The translations under genes and the position numbers were made by a program. From assembly GCA_947632015.1 (NCBI GenBank), contig CANRNP010000007.1, positions 1-50,800 on the forward strand: DNA of 50,800 bases, in the 5' to 3' direction. The notes under the pieces are model-generated. The model did not search any database. It saw only the letters and a program-made list of their open reading frames with translations, and was not told where the DNA came from. Shown here in pieces: positions 40,153 through 48,400 of the stretch (positions are counted from its first letter, which is position 1; each line of letters opens with the position of its first letter). This DNA is from an uncultured Clostridia bacterium (GTDB taxonomy: Bacteria > Bacillota > Clostridia > Christensenellales > Borkfalkiaceae).

Positions 40153-40511
40153 TACAGACCCTTAAACAAAAATTCGATGCGGGAGCCATTCTCCCCCCGT
40201 TCCCAGCTGAGATCTTCGACGAGCGCCGTGAGAAGGGCGATGGAGATCTCCTCTTCGGGCGCGCTCTCTCCGGGCGCGCACTTGCCCGTTCCCTCCATAC
40301 AGACGCGCAATCCGTTCTCCCGCGCAAAGGAGAGCCTGGCGCGCTCGCTTCCGCCGTGCATGAGGAGAAGCAGCCCCTCCGTCACGCACACTTTACAGTC
40401 CTCCGCGGCTTCGAGATCGAAGCCCGTAAGCGCGCAAAGCCCCCCCACGGAGAGGCGGATCGTCGTCAATATTTCCCGGTTGAGCGGGAATTCCATCGTC
40501 ATCAGCATCAT
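40152..40511 (-). CDS. RsbW-related ATPase with degenerate nucleotide boxes
   Basis: ATG 40511 overlaps the STAS stop (ATGA). The 119-residue protein aligns with RsbW-type kinases in its strand and helix pattern (FPLNREILTTIRLSVGGLCA, then VCVTEGLLLLMHGGSERARL) but the N-box Asn is Leu (Glu45 then Leu49), and the G1 and G2 glycine motifs are not recognisable. It is probably not a kinase, and may bind sigma or STAS as a modulator. Position STAS-ATPase-sigma is that of rsbV-rsbW-sigB. Confidence 0.75.
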   Translation of the reverse strand: MMLMTMEFPLNREILTTIRLSVGGLCALTGFDLEAAEDCKVCVTEGLLLLMHGGSERARLSFARENGLRVCMEGTGKCAPGESAPEEEISIALLTALVEDLSWERGENGSRIEFLFKGL

Positions 40512-40813
40512 TCTATCTCCATGATCGAATCGAGCTTGCAAATGAGAAACAGCTTTTTCAGGCGGGGCTGCAACCCGACGAGCTTCATCCCGCGTCCGTC
40601 CGTGCGCAAATGTTTGAGCAGTTTCACAAAGGTGCCGAGCGTTGTGGAATCGATAAATTCGAGCTCCTTGCACTCAAACACCACGTCCGCCTTCGCCTGT
40701 TCATAGGCGGCGAGCACGGCGTCGTAAAATTCATCCGCGTTCTTGGAATCGATCTCTCCCGTGAGCCCGACGACGAGACGGGGCGAAGTTTCGAGTATGG
40801 TTACTTCCTGCAT
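40508..40813 (-). CDS. STAS-domain anti-sigma antagonist (RsbV/SpoIIAA-like)
   Basis: The 101-residue STAS protein has the phosphoacceptor segment LEFIDSTTLGTFVKLLKHL with Ser56, and the usual beta-alpha fold (RLVVGLTGEIDSKNADEF and ADVVFECKELEF). In its unphosphorylated form it binds the kinase and frees the sigma factor. It is the first gene of the module; ATG 40813 follows CGGAGGGAC. Confidence 0.92.
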   Translation of the reverse strand: MQEVTILETSPRLVVGLTGEIDSKNADEFYDAVLAAYEQAKADVVFECKELEFIDSTTLGTFVKLLKHLRTDGRGMKLVGLQPRLKKLFLICKLDSIMEIE

Positions 40814-40845
40814 AAGTCCCTCCGAGCATATTTGCTCTTTCTTTT

Positions 40846-40875
40846 ATTATAACACCTCGATATGTCCCTTCAAAC
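40846..40875 (-). promoter_or_regulatory. Promoter of the partner-switching operon
   Basis: TTTGAA (40874-40869), 17-bp spacer, TATAAT (40851-40846) on the minus strand fits sigma-A. The overlapping GTTTGA and GGTGTT at 13-bp spacing faintly resembles the SigB consensus (GTTTAA, GGGTAT), so autoregulation is possible. Confidence 0.55.
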
Positions 40876-40880
40876 ATATT

Positions 40881-41663
40881 TCAGAGAAGTTTATCGATGT
40901 CGCCGAGCACAAGATCGGGCAGATCGGGGAAGCGGCGCATATCCTCCCGCTTCGTCTCCCCGGAGAGCACGAGCACGCTCTTCATCCCGTTGTTGTTTGC
41001 AAAGCGGATATCCGTGTACATTCTGTCGCCGATCATACACATTCTTTCCCGCGGGACCTTCGTGAGCGTTTCGAGTTCCTCGCCCATCTGGGTGAACGGC
41101 TTTCCGATGATCTTATCGGGCCGCCGCCCGGAAGAGCGTTCGAAGAGGGCGAGAAAGGAGCCCACGTCCGGCATGGGGAAACCCGCCGTCGGGCAGACGT
41201 CGTCGGGATGAGTGGCGAGAAACGGGAGCCCCGCCTTCAAAAAAGCGTCGAATTTCCTGATCTTCTCAAAGGTGAGCTCCACGTCGTATGCAAGGACACA
41301 CACATCGGGGGACGTCTCGCTCAGATGCACGCCGGCGCATGCAAATTCCGCTTGGAGGGCCGCCGTCCCCAGAAGATAGACCGCCGCAGACGGGTAGTGC
41401 TTTTTCAGATAGGAGACGGTCGCCATTGCCGAGGTATAAACGCGGTCCCCGCTCCCCCATAGCCCGACGCGGAGCAGCTTTTCGCGGTACTCGCCCTCCG
41501 TTTTCGAGGAATTGTTGGTGAGAAAGATGAGCCGCTTGCCCCGCTCCCGCAACCGCTGTAAGGTGTGGGCGGCGTTGCCGATGGGCGTCTCGCCGAGATA
41601 GACCGTCCCGTCGAGGTCCAGCAAAATCAGATCTACGCTGTCGAGAAGTTCTTCCTTTGTCAT
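40881..41663 (-). CDS. HAD-IIA family phosphatase (NagD/AraL-like)
   Basis: ATG 41663 (MTKEELLDSVDLILLDLDG) overlaps the upstream stop in ATGA; an ATG two codons earlier is possible. The 260-residue protein has the motif LDLDGTVYLGETPI (nucleophile and acid Asp), FLTNNSSKT, KIIGKPFTQM and MIGDRMYTDIRFANN. It belongs to the p-nitrophenyl phosphatase / AraL / NagD group and removes phosphate from small sugars or glycolate. It is coupled to the AraM-like gene upstream, as AraL-AraM are neighbours in B. subtilis. Confidence 0.9.
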   Translation of the reverse strand: MTKEELLDSVDLILLDLDGTVYLGETPIGNAAHTLQRLRERGKRLIFLTNNSSKTEGEYREKLLRVGLWGSGDRVYTSAMATVSYLKKHYPSAAVYLLGTAALQAEFACAGVHLSETSPDVCVLAYDVELTFEKIRKFDAFLKAGLPFLATHPDDVCPTAGFPMPDVGSFLALFERSSGRRPDKIIGKPFTQMGEELETLTKVPRERMCMIGDRMYTDIRFANNNGMKSVLVLSGETKREDMRRFPDLPDLVLGDIDKLL

Positions 41664-42679
41664 ACCCATTCCATCAGTCCGAAGTCGCGGATGATTGCGC
41701 TCAGCCCGTTTTTTGCATATTCGGGCAACTGTTTCAGAATTTTCATCCGCCTTTCAAAGTCTCCCCGAAGAGGAGTGCGAAACATGGCGCAGTCGCGGTC
41801 GCGGTTTTTCAGTTCCCGACCGATCTCTTTGGCAAAATGCGCGCGCATGCGCTCCAACGCGAGGGCGCGCGCCGCATACTCTTCCCGCGTGGGAACGCAG
41901 GGCACCGTTCCCGCTTCCGCCGCACGCACCCTGTAATCGGGCGTGAAATAGCGCCGCGGCTTTCCGTATTCGAAAAACGCCGCATAGAGGGAAGTGAGAA
42001 GATGATATGCCGTTCTGCAAGGCAATTCTTCGTCCTGCAAAAGGCGGGCAAGTGCCGCGCCCTCGCCCGCATAGGCGCCGCGGCTCTCTGCGCGCCGCAG
42101 ACGGGCATTCCCCAGCACGATCTCCTCTTTTGTTTCGGGTAGCGCCGTCTCTTCCGCTTCGCGGGGAATGCCGAAGGCGGTGAGCGCCTTCGCCTCGAAA
42201 AGGGCGAGCCGCGCCAGCAGGAGCCGCGCATAGGCGTCCGCAAGGGAGGCTTCGAGGCGGGACATATCGCACACGGCGTCGCATTCCGCAAGCGGGGATA
42301 AGGCGCGGTCGTCTCCGAGAAAAACTTCGCCGCGGCGTTCGAAAACGCCGAAGAGGGCGGCATTTGACGGAAAGACGCGGCAAGGGATCCCCCGCACTTC
42401 GGCAAAATAACGCGCGGCAACGAGCGTTTCCTCCCCGCCCGAAGCGAGCACGCGGGAGATGCCGTCCGGCATGGAAAAGAGCGGGAGCGCGTCGCCGTCG
42501 AAGATGAGCGACAGCGCGCGCGGAAAGGTCGCAAACGAGGAAAACGAGCCGTCGTCCGAGAGGAGCAAGACTTTCCCCGCCGAGCATTCCAGCGCCTGCC
42601 GCACCCCCTCCTCCGTACTCGAAAAGATGATCTCCTCTTCAAGGTTCTTCTTCGGTAAGGAAATTGCGGCAAGACCCAT
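41660..42679 (-). CDS. Unknown protein, distant glycerol-1-phosphate dehydrogenase (AraM)-like
   Basis: ATG 42679 follows AGGAGAGG; 339 residues. A segment VLASGGEETLVAARYFAEVR then GIPCRVFPSNAALFGVF recalls the NAD site and entry of iron-containing dehydrogenases such as AraM/EgsA (G-S-G-T-L-x-D and P-T-A-P-S). The later metal histidine region is partly kept in RTAYHLLTSLYAAFFEYGK, but the second His of the usual site is missing. So it may be a degenerate dehydrogenase. The partner HAD gene supports the AraM link. Weak assignment. Confidence 0.5.
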   Translation of the reverse strand: MGLAAISLPKKNLEEEIIFSSTEEGVRQALECSAGKVLLLSDDGSFSSFATFPRALSLIFDGDALPLFSMPDGISRVLASGGEETLVAARYFAEVRGIPCRVFPSNAALFGVFERRGEVFLGDDRALSPLAECDAVCDMSRLEASLADAYARLLLARLALFEAKALTAFGIPREAEETALPETKEEIVLGNARLRRAESRGAYAGEGAALARLLQDEELPCRTAYHLLTSLYAAFFEYGKPRRYFTPDYRVRAAEAGTVPCVPTREEYAARALALERMRAHFAKEIGRELKNRDRDCAMFRTPLRGDFERRMKILKQLPEYAKNGLSAIIRDFGLMEWV

Positions 42680-42699
42680 AGTCTACCTCTCCTTATGAT

Positions 42700-43617
42700 T
42701 CAGATGAAAAATTCGATCGCGCCCGCGGCGTAGCCGACGCAGACGCCGAGCAAAAACATGGCGGCAAGGATGATGAGATTCCGCTTCCACTCCTTGACAT
42801 CGCGGAAGAGGATCAGCACGCCGAGCCCCGTATTTGTGATGAGCCCGCCCAAAAGCCCCGAAAAGCCGATGCCGCCGATCGCATAGGTCTCGGCGAGCAC
42901 GACGCTCGAAGCGCAGTTGGGAATGAGCCCGACGAGCGCGGTAAACAGCGGCTGGTACCACAGCCCCGCGCCCTGTAAAAACCCGATGACCGTCTCTTCC
43001 CCCACGCAGTAAAAGAGGGCGCCGAAGGCAAAATTGAACAGCAGCACGACGAACGTCACTTCCAGCGCATGGAGCAGCGGGGAAAAGAGATAGAGCGTGA
43101 GCAAACTTTTATGCTTGTGCTCGCAGACGGACAGCTCCTCCTCCCCTTCTTCCCCGTGCGCGTGTTCCTGTTCCTCTTCCTCGCCGAATCCCTCCGGGAG
43201 CGGAAGCGCGCGCTTTTTCCCTTTTCCCGCAAAGTCGATCAGATAACCGATCCCCACGGCGAGAACAAATTTTATGCCGAGCAGGGCAAGAATGGTATAT
43301 ACTTTTTGCAGGACGCCGAGGGAAGAGAGGGCGAGGACCAAGACCGCCTCGTCGCTCGTGGCGATAAAAACGGCGAAGAGGGTGCCGGTCGTGAGATAGC
43401 GCTTTTGGTAGAGCTTGCCCGCCATAACGGAAAATCCGCACATGGGCACGAGCCCCGCCGCGCCGCCGATGAGGGGCGCGCATCTGCCCGTGATCGCCCG
43501 CGCGGGTCTGCCGATCGCCGTTTTGTGTTCGAGAAGTTCGATCAGGATATAGAGAAGAAAGAAAAACGGCAACAGCTTCAATGCGTCTAAAAAGCCGTCG
43601 AGAAAGACTTCTGCCAT
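42700..43617 (-). CDS. ArsP_2-type putative heavy-metal/arsenic efflux permease
   Basis: The 305-residue protein has about eight to ten membrane segments, including LPFFFLLYILIELLEHKTAI, GAAGLVPMCGFSVMAGKLYQ and LVGLIPNCASSVVLAETYAI. The repeated P-x-C-(G/A)-x-S pattern (VPMCGFS, IPNCASS) is the mark of the family (PF11449). A cytoplasmic loop at about 142-170 is acid and histidine rich (GFGEEEEQEHAHGEEG then CEHKHKS), fit for metal sensing. It probably exports a metal or organoarsenical. The promoter is at 43647-43675; first gene of a three-gene operon. Confidence 0.85.
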   Translation of the reverse strand: MAEVFLDGFLDALKLLPFFFLLYILIELLEHKTAIGRPARAITGRCAPLIGGAAGLVPMCGFSVMAGKLYQKRYLTTGTLFAVFIATSDEAVLVLALSSLGVLQKVYTILALLGIKFVLAVGIGYLIDFAGKGKKRALPLPEGFGEEEEQEHAHGEEGEEELSVCEHKHKSLLTLYLFSPLLHALEVTFVVLLFNFAFGALFYCVGEETVIGFLQGAGLWYQPLFTALVGLIPNCASSVVLAETYAIGGIGFSGLLGGLITNTGLGVLILFRDVKEWKRNLIILAAMFLLGVCVGYAAGAIEFFI

Positions 43618-43646
43618 ATTTTTCCTCCTTCGAAAAGTTCCCTTCT

Positions 43647-43675
43647 ATCTTACCCTTTTTTCCGCCGTTTGTCAA
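43647..43675 (-). promoter_or_regulatory. Predicted promoter of the permease operon
   Basis: TTGACA (43675-43670), 17-bp spacer, TAAGAT (43652-43647) on the minus strand; leader with GAAGGAGG before ATG 43617. No metalloregulator box was recognised. Confidence 0.7.
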
Positions 43676-43691
43676 TCATTTCGCCGCAGAG

Positions 43692-43719
43692 AAAGAGCGC
43701 CCCGAACGGAGCGCTCTTT
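43692..43719. terminator. Hairpin downstream of the ABC ATPase gene
   Basis: AAAGAGCGC and GCGCTCTTT form a 9-bp stem around a 10-nt loop, 16 bp past the stop at 43735. The U-tract is weak. Confidence 0.5.
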
Positions 43720-43734
43720 GGTAAATTTCTTTGG

Positions 43735-45120
43735 TTATTGCTGAGGCGTTTCGTCTTTCGGCTCTTCTGCCGCCGCTTCTTCGGTCGCGCCTTCCGCCGC
43801 CGCACGCTTTGCCGCCATCTTGGCGTCGTGCTTTGCCTGCTTCTTCATTTCCTTCGTGACCACTCTCGCCGCCTCGATCTGAGCCTGCATCTCCTGAGGT
43901 GTGGGAGGCACGAACGCCGCGCCCTCCGCGTTTTCGGGAATGACTTCGTAGTGCTCGTCTCTTTCGAGCATCGTCGCTTCGGTGTAGCCGTCGAAGAGGT
44001 GGATATGCTTCGCGTCGAAGGCGAGCTCTACCACTTCGCCGAGGGTAACGGTAGCACGGGAGGAGATCTTCGCGATCATCTGGGACGTGCTGTCGACGAT
44101 CGTCGTTTTGTCGGTCTTGTAGTCGAGATCGCAGTAGATCTGCATTTCGGCGCCGAGTTTTTCGATGACGTCGATCTTCGCCTTCACCACGGTGTCGGGC
44201 GAGTTGGAGATGAACAGATCGTCCTGGTGAATATCTTCGGGGCGGACGCCGAGGGTGACTTCCTTGCCGGTGTTGATGTACTCATCGAGATTCTTGATCT
44301 TGGAAACGACCGTCTTGGGAAGAGCGATCTTGTTGTCGCCGATGAAGTTGACATACACCTTGCCGCCTTCCTGCGTGAGGGTGGCGTTCTTGAAGAAGTT
44401 CATCTGAGGGGTGCCGATGAAGCCCGCAACGAAGAGGTTGATGGGATAGTCGTAGAGGTTCTGAGGGGTATCGACCTGCTGCATGAAACCGTCTTTCATG
44501 ACGACGATACGGGTACCCATCGTCATCGCTTCGATCTGGTCGTGGGTGACGTAGATGAAGGTGGTTGCAAGGCGGGCATGGAGCTTGGAGATTTCGGTAC
44601 GCATCTGCGCACGGAGCTTTGCGTCCAAGTTGGAGAGAGGCTCGTCGAGCAGGAATACTTTGGGCTCGCGGACAATGGTTCTGCCGAGCGCAACACGCTG
44701 GCGCTGACCACCGGAAAGAGCCTTCGGCTTACGGGAGAGATATTCGGTGATGCCGAGGATCTCGGCGGCCGCTTTCACCTTTTCGTCGATGGTTTCCTTC
44801 GGGACTTTTCTCAATTTCAAGCCGAATGCCATGTTGTCGTACACGGACATATGGGGATAGAGCGCGTAGTTCTGGAAAACCATTGCGATATCTCTGTCCT
44901 TAGGGACGACGTCGTTGACGAGCTTGCCGTCGATGTACAGTTCGCCCGAAGAGATCTCTTCGAGGCCGGCGATCATACGAAGGGTCGTAGACTTGCCGCA
45001 GCCGGAAGGACCGACGAATACCATAAATTCTTTGTCCCGGATCTCCAGGCAGAAGTTGAACACAGCCTGGTTGCCGCCGGGGTAAACCTTGTTGATGCCT
45101 TTGAGTAAAAGACCGGACAT
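43735..45120 (-). CDS. Carbohydrate ABC transporter ATPase, MsmX/UgpC type, with C-terminal extension
   Basis: ATG 45120 (MSGLLLKGINKVYPGGN) follows TTGGAGGAAATT; 461 residues. Walker A GPSGCGKST, signature LSGGQRQRVALGR, Walker B VFLLDEPLSNLDAKLR, the D-loop and H-loop THDQIEAM are present, with a TOBE-like C-terminal regulatory domain. From about residue 395 there is an extra low-complexity Ala/Lys/Glu tail (QAKHDAKMAAKRAAAEGATE). No permease genes are near; MsmX-type ATPases serve several sugar transporters, so this may be a shared ATPase. Confidence 0.92.
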   Translation of the reverse strand: MSGLLLKGINKVYPGGNQAVFNFCLEIRDKEFMVFVGPSGCGKSTTLRMIAGLEEISSGELYIDGKLVNDVVPKDRDIAMVFQNYALYPHMSVYDNMAFGLKLRKVPKETIDEKVKAAAEILGITEYLSRKPKALSGGQRQRVALGRTIVREPKVFLLDEPLSNLDAKLRAQMRTEISKLHARLATTFIYVTHDQIEAMTMGTRIVVMKDGFMQQVDTPQNLYDYPINLFVAGFIGTPQMNFFKNATLTQEGGKVYVNFIGDNKIALPKTVVSKIKNLDEYINTGKEVTLGVRPEDIHQDDLFISNSPDTVVKAKIDVIEKLGAEMQIYCDLDYKTDKTTIVDSTSQMIAKISSRATVTLGEVVELAFDAKHIHLFDGYTEATMLERDEHYEVIPENAEGAAFVPPTPQEMQAQIEAARVVTKEMKKQAKHDAKMAAKRAAAEGATEEAAAEEPKDETPQQ

Positions 45121-45149
45121 AATTTCCTCCAAAATCAAATTCTGTAACT

Positions 45150-45178
45150 ATTTTACAACTTTTCGGGAAAAAATGCAA
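45150..45178 (-). promoter_or_regulatory. Predicted promoter of the ABC ATPase gene
   Basis: TTGCAT (45178-45173), 17-bp spacer, TAAAAT (45155-45150) on the minus strand; 29 nt leader to ATG 45120. Confidence 0.65.
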
Positions 45179-45261
45179 TGGGCAATTTTTACAAACATGC
45201 TTTGAGAGATTGTATATTTTGCACAATGGAAGAAATACCCCTTCTAAATATGTCACCTAAT

Positions 45262-45394
45262 ATGTCACCCTTCCCCGCCCGCACGTTCTATGTTGTCGAA
45301 GGGCGGCACGAGGAGCAAAGCTCCGAAGTAGCAAAGTCGAAGGGTCGCCGCAGTTTTAACGCTGAGGCGATTCCTCGACTACGCTCGGAATGAC
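45262..45394 (+). repeat. Interspersed mosaic repeat, partly deleted copy
   Basis: cgcccgcacgttctatgttg, gggcggcacgaggagcaaag and gtcgaagggtcgccgcag follow the order of copy 1 (minus strand, 4207-4338), but the middle block that holds ccgccgagcgttctc is missing. The end gcgattcctcgactacgctc belongs to another known short repeat style. Non-coding; it fills the gap between the ATPase and giant-lipoprotein genes. Confidence 0.8.
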
Positions 45395-45427
45395 AAGTAG
45401 AAAAATTCTAAATATGTCACCCTGAGC

Positions 45428-45464
45428 AAAAAAAAGCCGCCGCGGAGACCGCGGCGGCTTTTTT
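45428..45464. terminator. Strong terminator of the giant lipoprotein gene
   Basis: AAAAAAAAGCCGCCGCGG-aga-CCGCGGCGGCTTTTTT, 10-bp perfect GC stem with A and T runs on either side, 11 bp after the stop at 45475. Confidence 0.9.
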
Positions 45465-45474
45465 GCCGAAATGC

Positions 45475-48400
45475 TTATGCCGGATCGATCGTAATAATGA
45501 TCTGCTCGTTTGCAGAAGCGGCAAGTTGGTCGTTGTGACGCAACGTGTACGTGTACCCGCCCATGGTAACGGAGACCGTATTCGCATCGCTTCCCGTATC
45601 GATGGGGCAAACCACATTGAGGGACTCCAAACCATTGATCATGTAATGTCCCCACCACCACTTTCCGTTGGACGTTTGTTCCGTGAAGTCGAACTTCAAC
45701 GTTGCAACGCCTTCGGCAAGCGTAACTTCGGACACGGTCACTCTCATCGAATCGAGCTCGCCGATATAGATCATCGTTTCGAGGTCTTGTTGCGTATAGC
45801 CGCTCACTGTCGCCGTGAGCACAAGATAGACGTGGGATTCATCGGAAGTGAGCTGTGCTTTGGTGAAGCTGATCGTCGCCGCGTTGGTATCCGTAACGAT
45901 CACACCGAGCGTGCCCCAGAAGTATTCCGCCTTGTTGCTCGAAGAATCGTAAACGAACTTGAACGTCTTGGTGCCGATATTGAACGTTTTATCGTTCAGT
46001 TGCGTATCGGTGGGTTGCAGATTCTTGGTGTTTTCGTTTTCGCCGCCTACGCCGTCCGTAGAATCGAAGTGGATCCCATAGGAACCGACATCGAGTTTGG
46101 TAATATCAATGGTAAGCGTCCATTGACCTTCCGTGACGGAAACCGTTCTTGCAAAGGAGTTGAGACGATTCCAACCTTTCTTATCGAGGTTGTCGTTGTG
46201 CTGAATGTCGTAATAGACCTCTTGGAGATAAGTCGTGAACTCCGCTTCGGAATAGCCCGCGTAGGTGCCCGAAAGGACGAGATTGATCTTCTCGCTTGCC
46301 TGCTCGATCTTCGCGGTCGTTACGGCGTATTCCTTCGTTACATCGGCGACCGTGAGGGTGAGGTTGGCGCCGTCCGTACCCGTAAGGGTATAGACCTTGT
46401 TGCCAACGGTAAGAGTTTTGCTAACGGTGACGTTCTTGATATCGCCATAGCCGCTACCGTCCGCAACAACGCCGTAACTCGGCTGTGTAAGAACAGAGAG
46501 GTCGAGCTTTAAGGTAAACGTCCCTTCCCCGGTGGTTACGGTGACATGATAGTTCTCGTCCGAGGGATAGAGGTAAGGAAAGACCGTAATACACATCGAG
46601 CGGATATCCTCGTCTTTGAGGAACTTCTCGATCTGCTCGCCCGTGAACGCGCTTGTTTCGAACGTGCCGTTTACCACAAGGTTGGCTTTGCCGTCCACTT
46701 CTTCGAGGTCTGCGCCCGTAACCGCATAGTTATGCTTTACATTGAGGATAATGCAAGCCCAGAAATGATCCGCGTCTTGTGCTTGACCGTAATAATTTGT
46801 AAGCGTAAAGGTGCTACCGACCGATTTTACGGTGTTGTTCGGGCAAGCCTCCAAGCTGAGCCGCAAGTCGCCGTCGCCGCCTTGATCATTGAAACGGCAA
46901 TAGAAGTTTCCTTCCGCCAACGCAGTGACATCGAACTTCACGGTGTAGGTGTGCGCTTCGGTGTCGATGGAAATTCTTCTGATTCGATCCTTCGCCTTTG
47001 TTCCGCTGAACTCGAAGGGATAATTCGCCTGTTTGAAGTATTCCTTTGCGATTGCTTCGGTCACTTCACCCGTGTAGGTACCGGAGATCACGAAGAAAGC
47101 TCTGTTGATATCGTTTTGGAAGTTTTCGTCCGTGCCGTTGCCCTTGTCGTTTGCGAGTTCAAGTTTTGCAGACGTAGGACGCGAGAACACGGGAGCAATG
47201 TTTATGACGTCAAGAAGGCAATTCCCGTTATAAGCCACCGGGTACAAAACATATTCCCTTCCGCCATACTTTATCGTGGTTCCGGCAATATTTCCCTTCG
47301 GATGAGGGAAGCCGGTACCCTTGCTGTCATTCAAACTATACTGTGCAAAAGGCAACTCCATAACGTCGAATTTAAGCGTCCAGGTATTGCCCTCGACCGT
47401 AGCGGTCCTCGAAGGGCTTTGGTTGCCTGCGCCGCTACCCCAGAACTTATAGGTCTCTACATTTTCGAGGTAAGCCTTCAACTCCGCTTCGGTATAGCCC
47501 GTGGACGTGCCGATATAATTGAGGTAGACCTTCTCGCTCTCTTGGGTCAACGTGATGTCGGTAAGGGTTGCCGTAGGCTCCACCAACACTACGACCGTAA
47601 GAACGACCTTGTTCTCTGCACCCGTCTTCAAGGTGTACTTCTTGGTCTCGGTCGTGATCTCTTTATCGACCCCTTCCAAGATGATATCGCCATAGCCGCT
47701 GCCTTCCGAAAGGACGCCCGCGTCGGTAGTCGCCTTTACATTCGAAATATCGAGCTTCACGGTGAAAGTGCCGTTTTCCGCCGTAACATTGGCACTATAC
47801 GTGTCGTTCATAGGCCAAATGTAATCGGTCAAATTGAGGCAGAGCGTTCTGATGTCGTCGTCGAGGAGGAATTTCTTGATCTCGTCGCCCGTCCAAACGC
47901 TTTCTTCATAAGTGCCTTCCATTACAAGGCGGGGGGTGCCGTCCTCGTCTTTTTCGAGGTCAACTCCCGTGATCGCATAGTTGTGCACCACGTTGACCGC
48001 GAGAACGCCTTCCGCGATGTTTTTGAGCGTAAACGTGCTTCCCAAAGATTTGACCGAATTCGTCGCATCTTCACCGACCGCAAGTTTGAGGTCAACGCCC
48101 TTCAAAACGCACTTGTTGTCGCCAACGGGAAGAGACGTAACGTCGAATTTTACCGTCCACGTCTTTTCGGAAGTATCGATAGAGATCCTTCTCAAACGGT
48201 CTTTCCACTCTTTGGCGGTGAACTTAAAGCTGAATTTTGCCTGAGAGAAGTAGTCTTGTGCCTGCTCCAAAGTCGCTTCGCCCGTGTAGGTGCCCGTGAG
48301 CACGAGGAACGCCGCGTCAACTTCCACACGGAAGAGTTTGCCGTCCTCTCTGCCGTCCGACTTCATCACTTCGAGCGTTGCGGAAGTGGGCTCGGAGAAA

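Noticed and set aside
39424..40813. Classical spoIIA operon (spoIIAA-spoIIAB-sigF)
   Set aside because: The sigma resembles SigB more than SigF and the first ATPase is degenerate with a second one after sigma, so I named it only as a SigB/F/G-type module.
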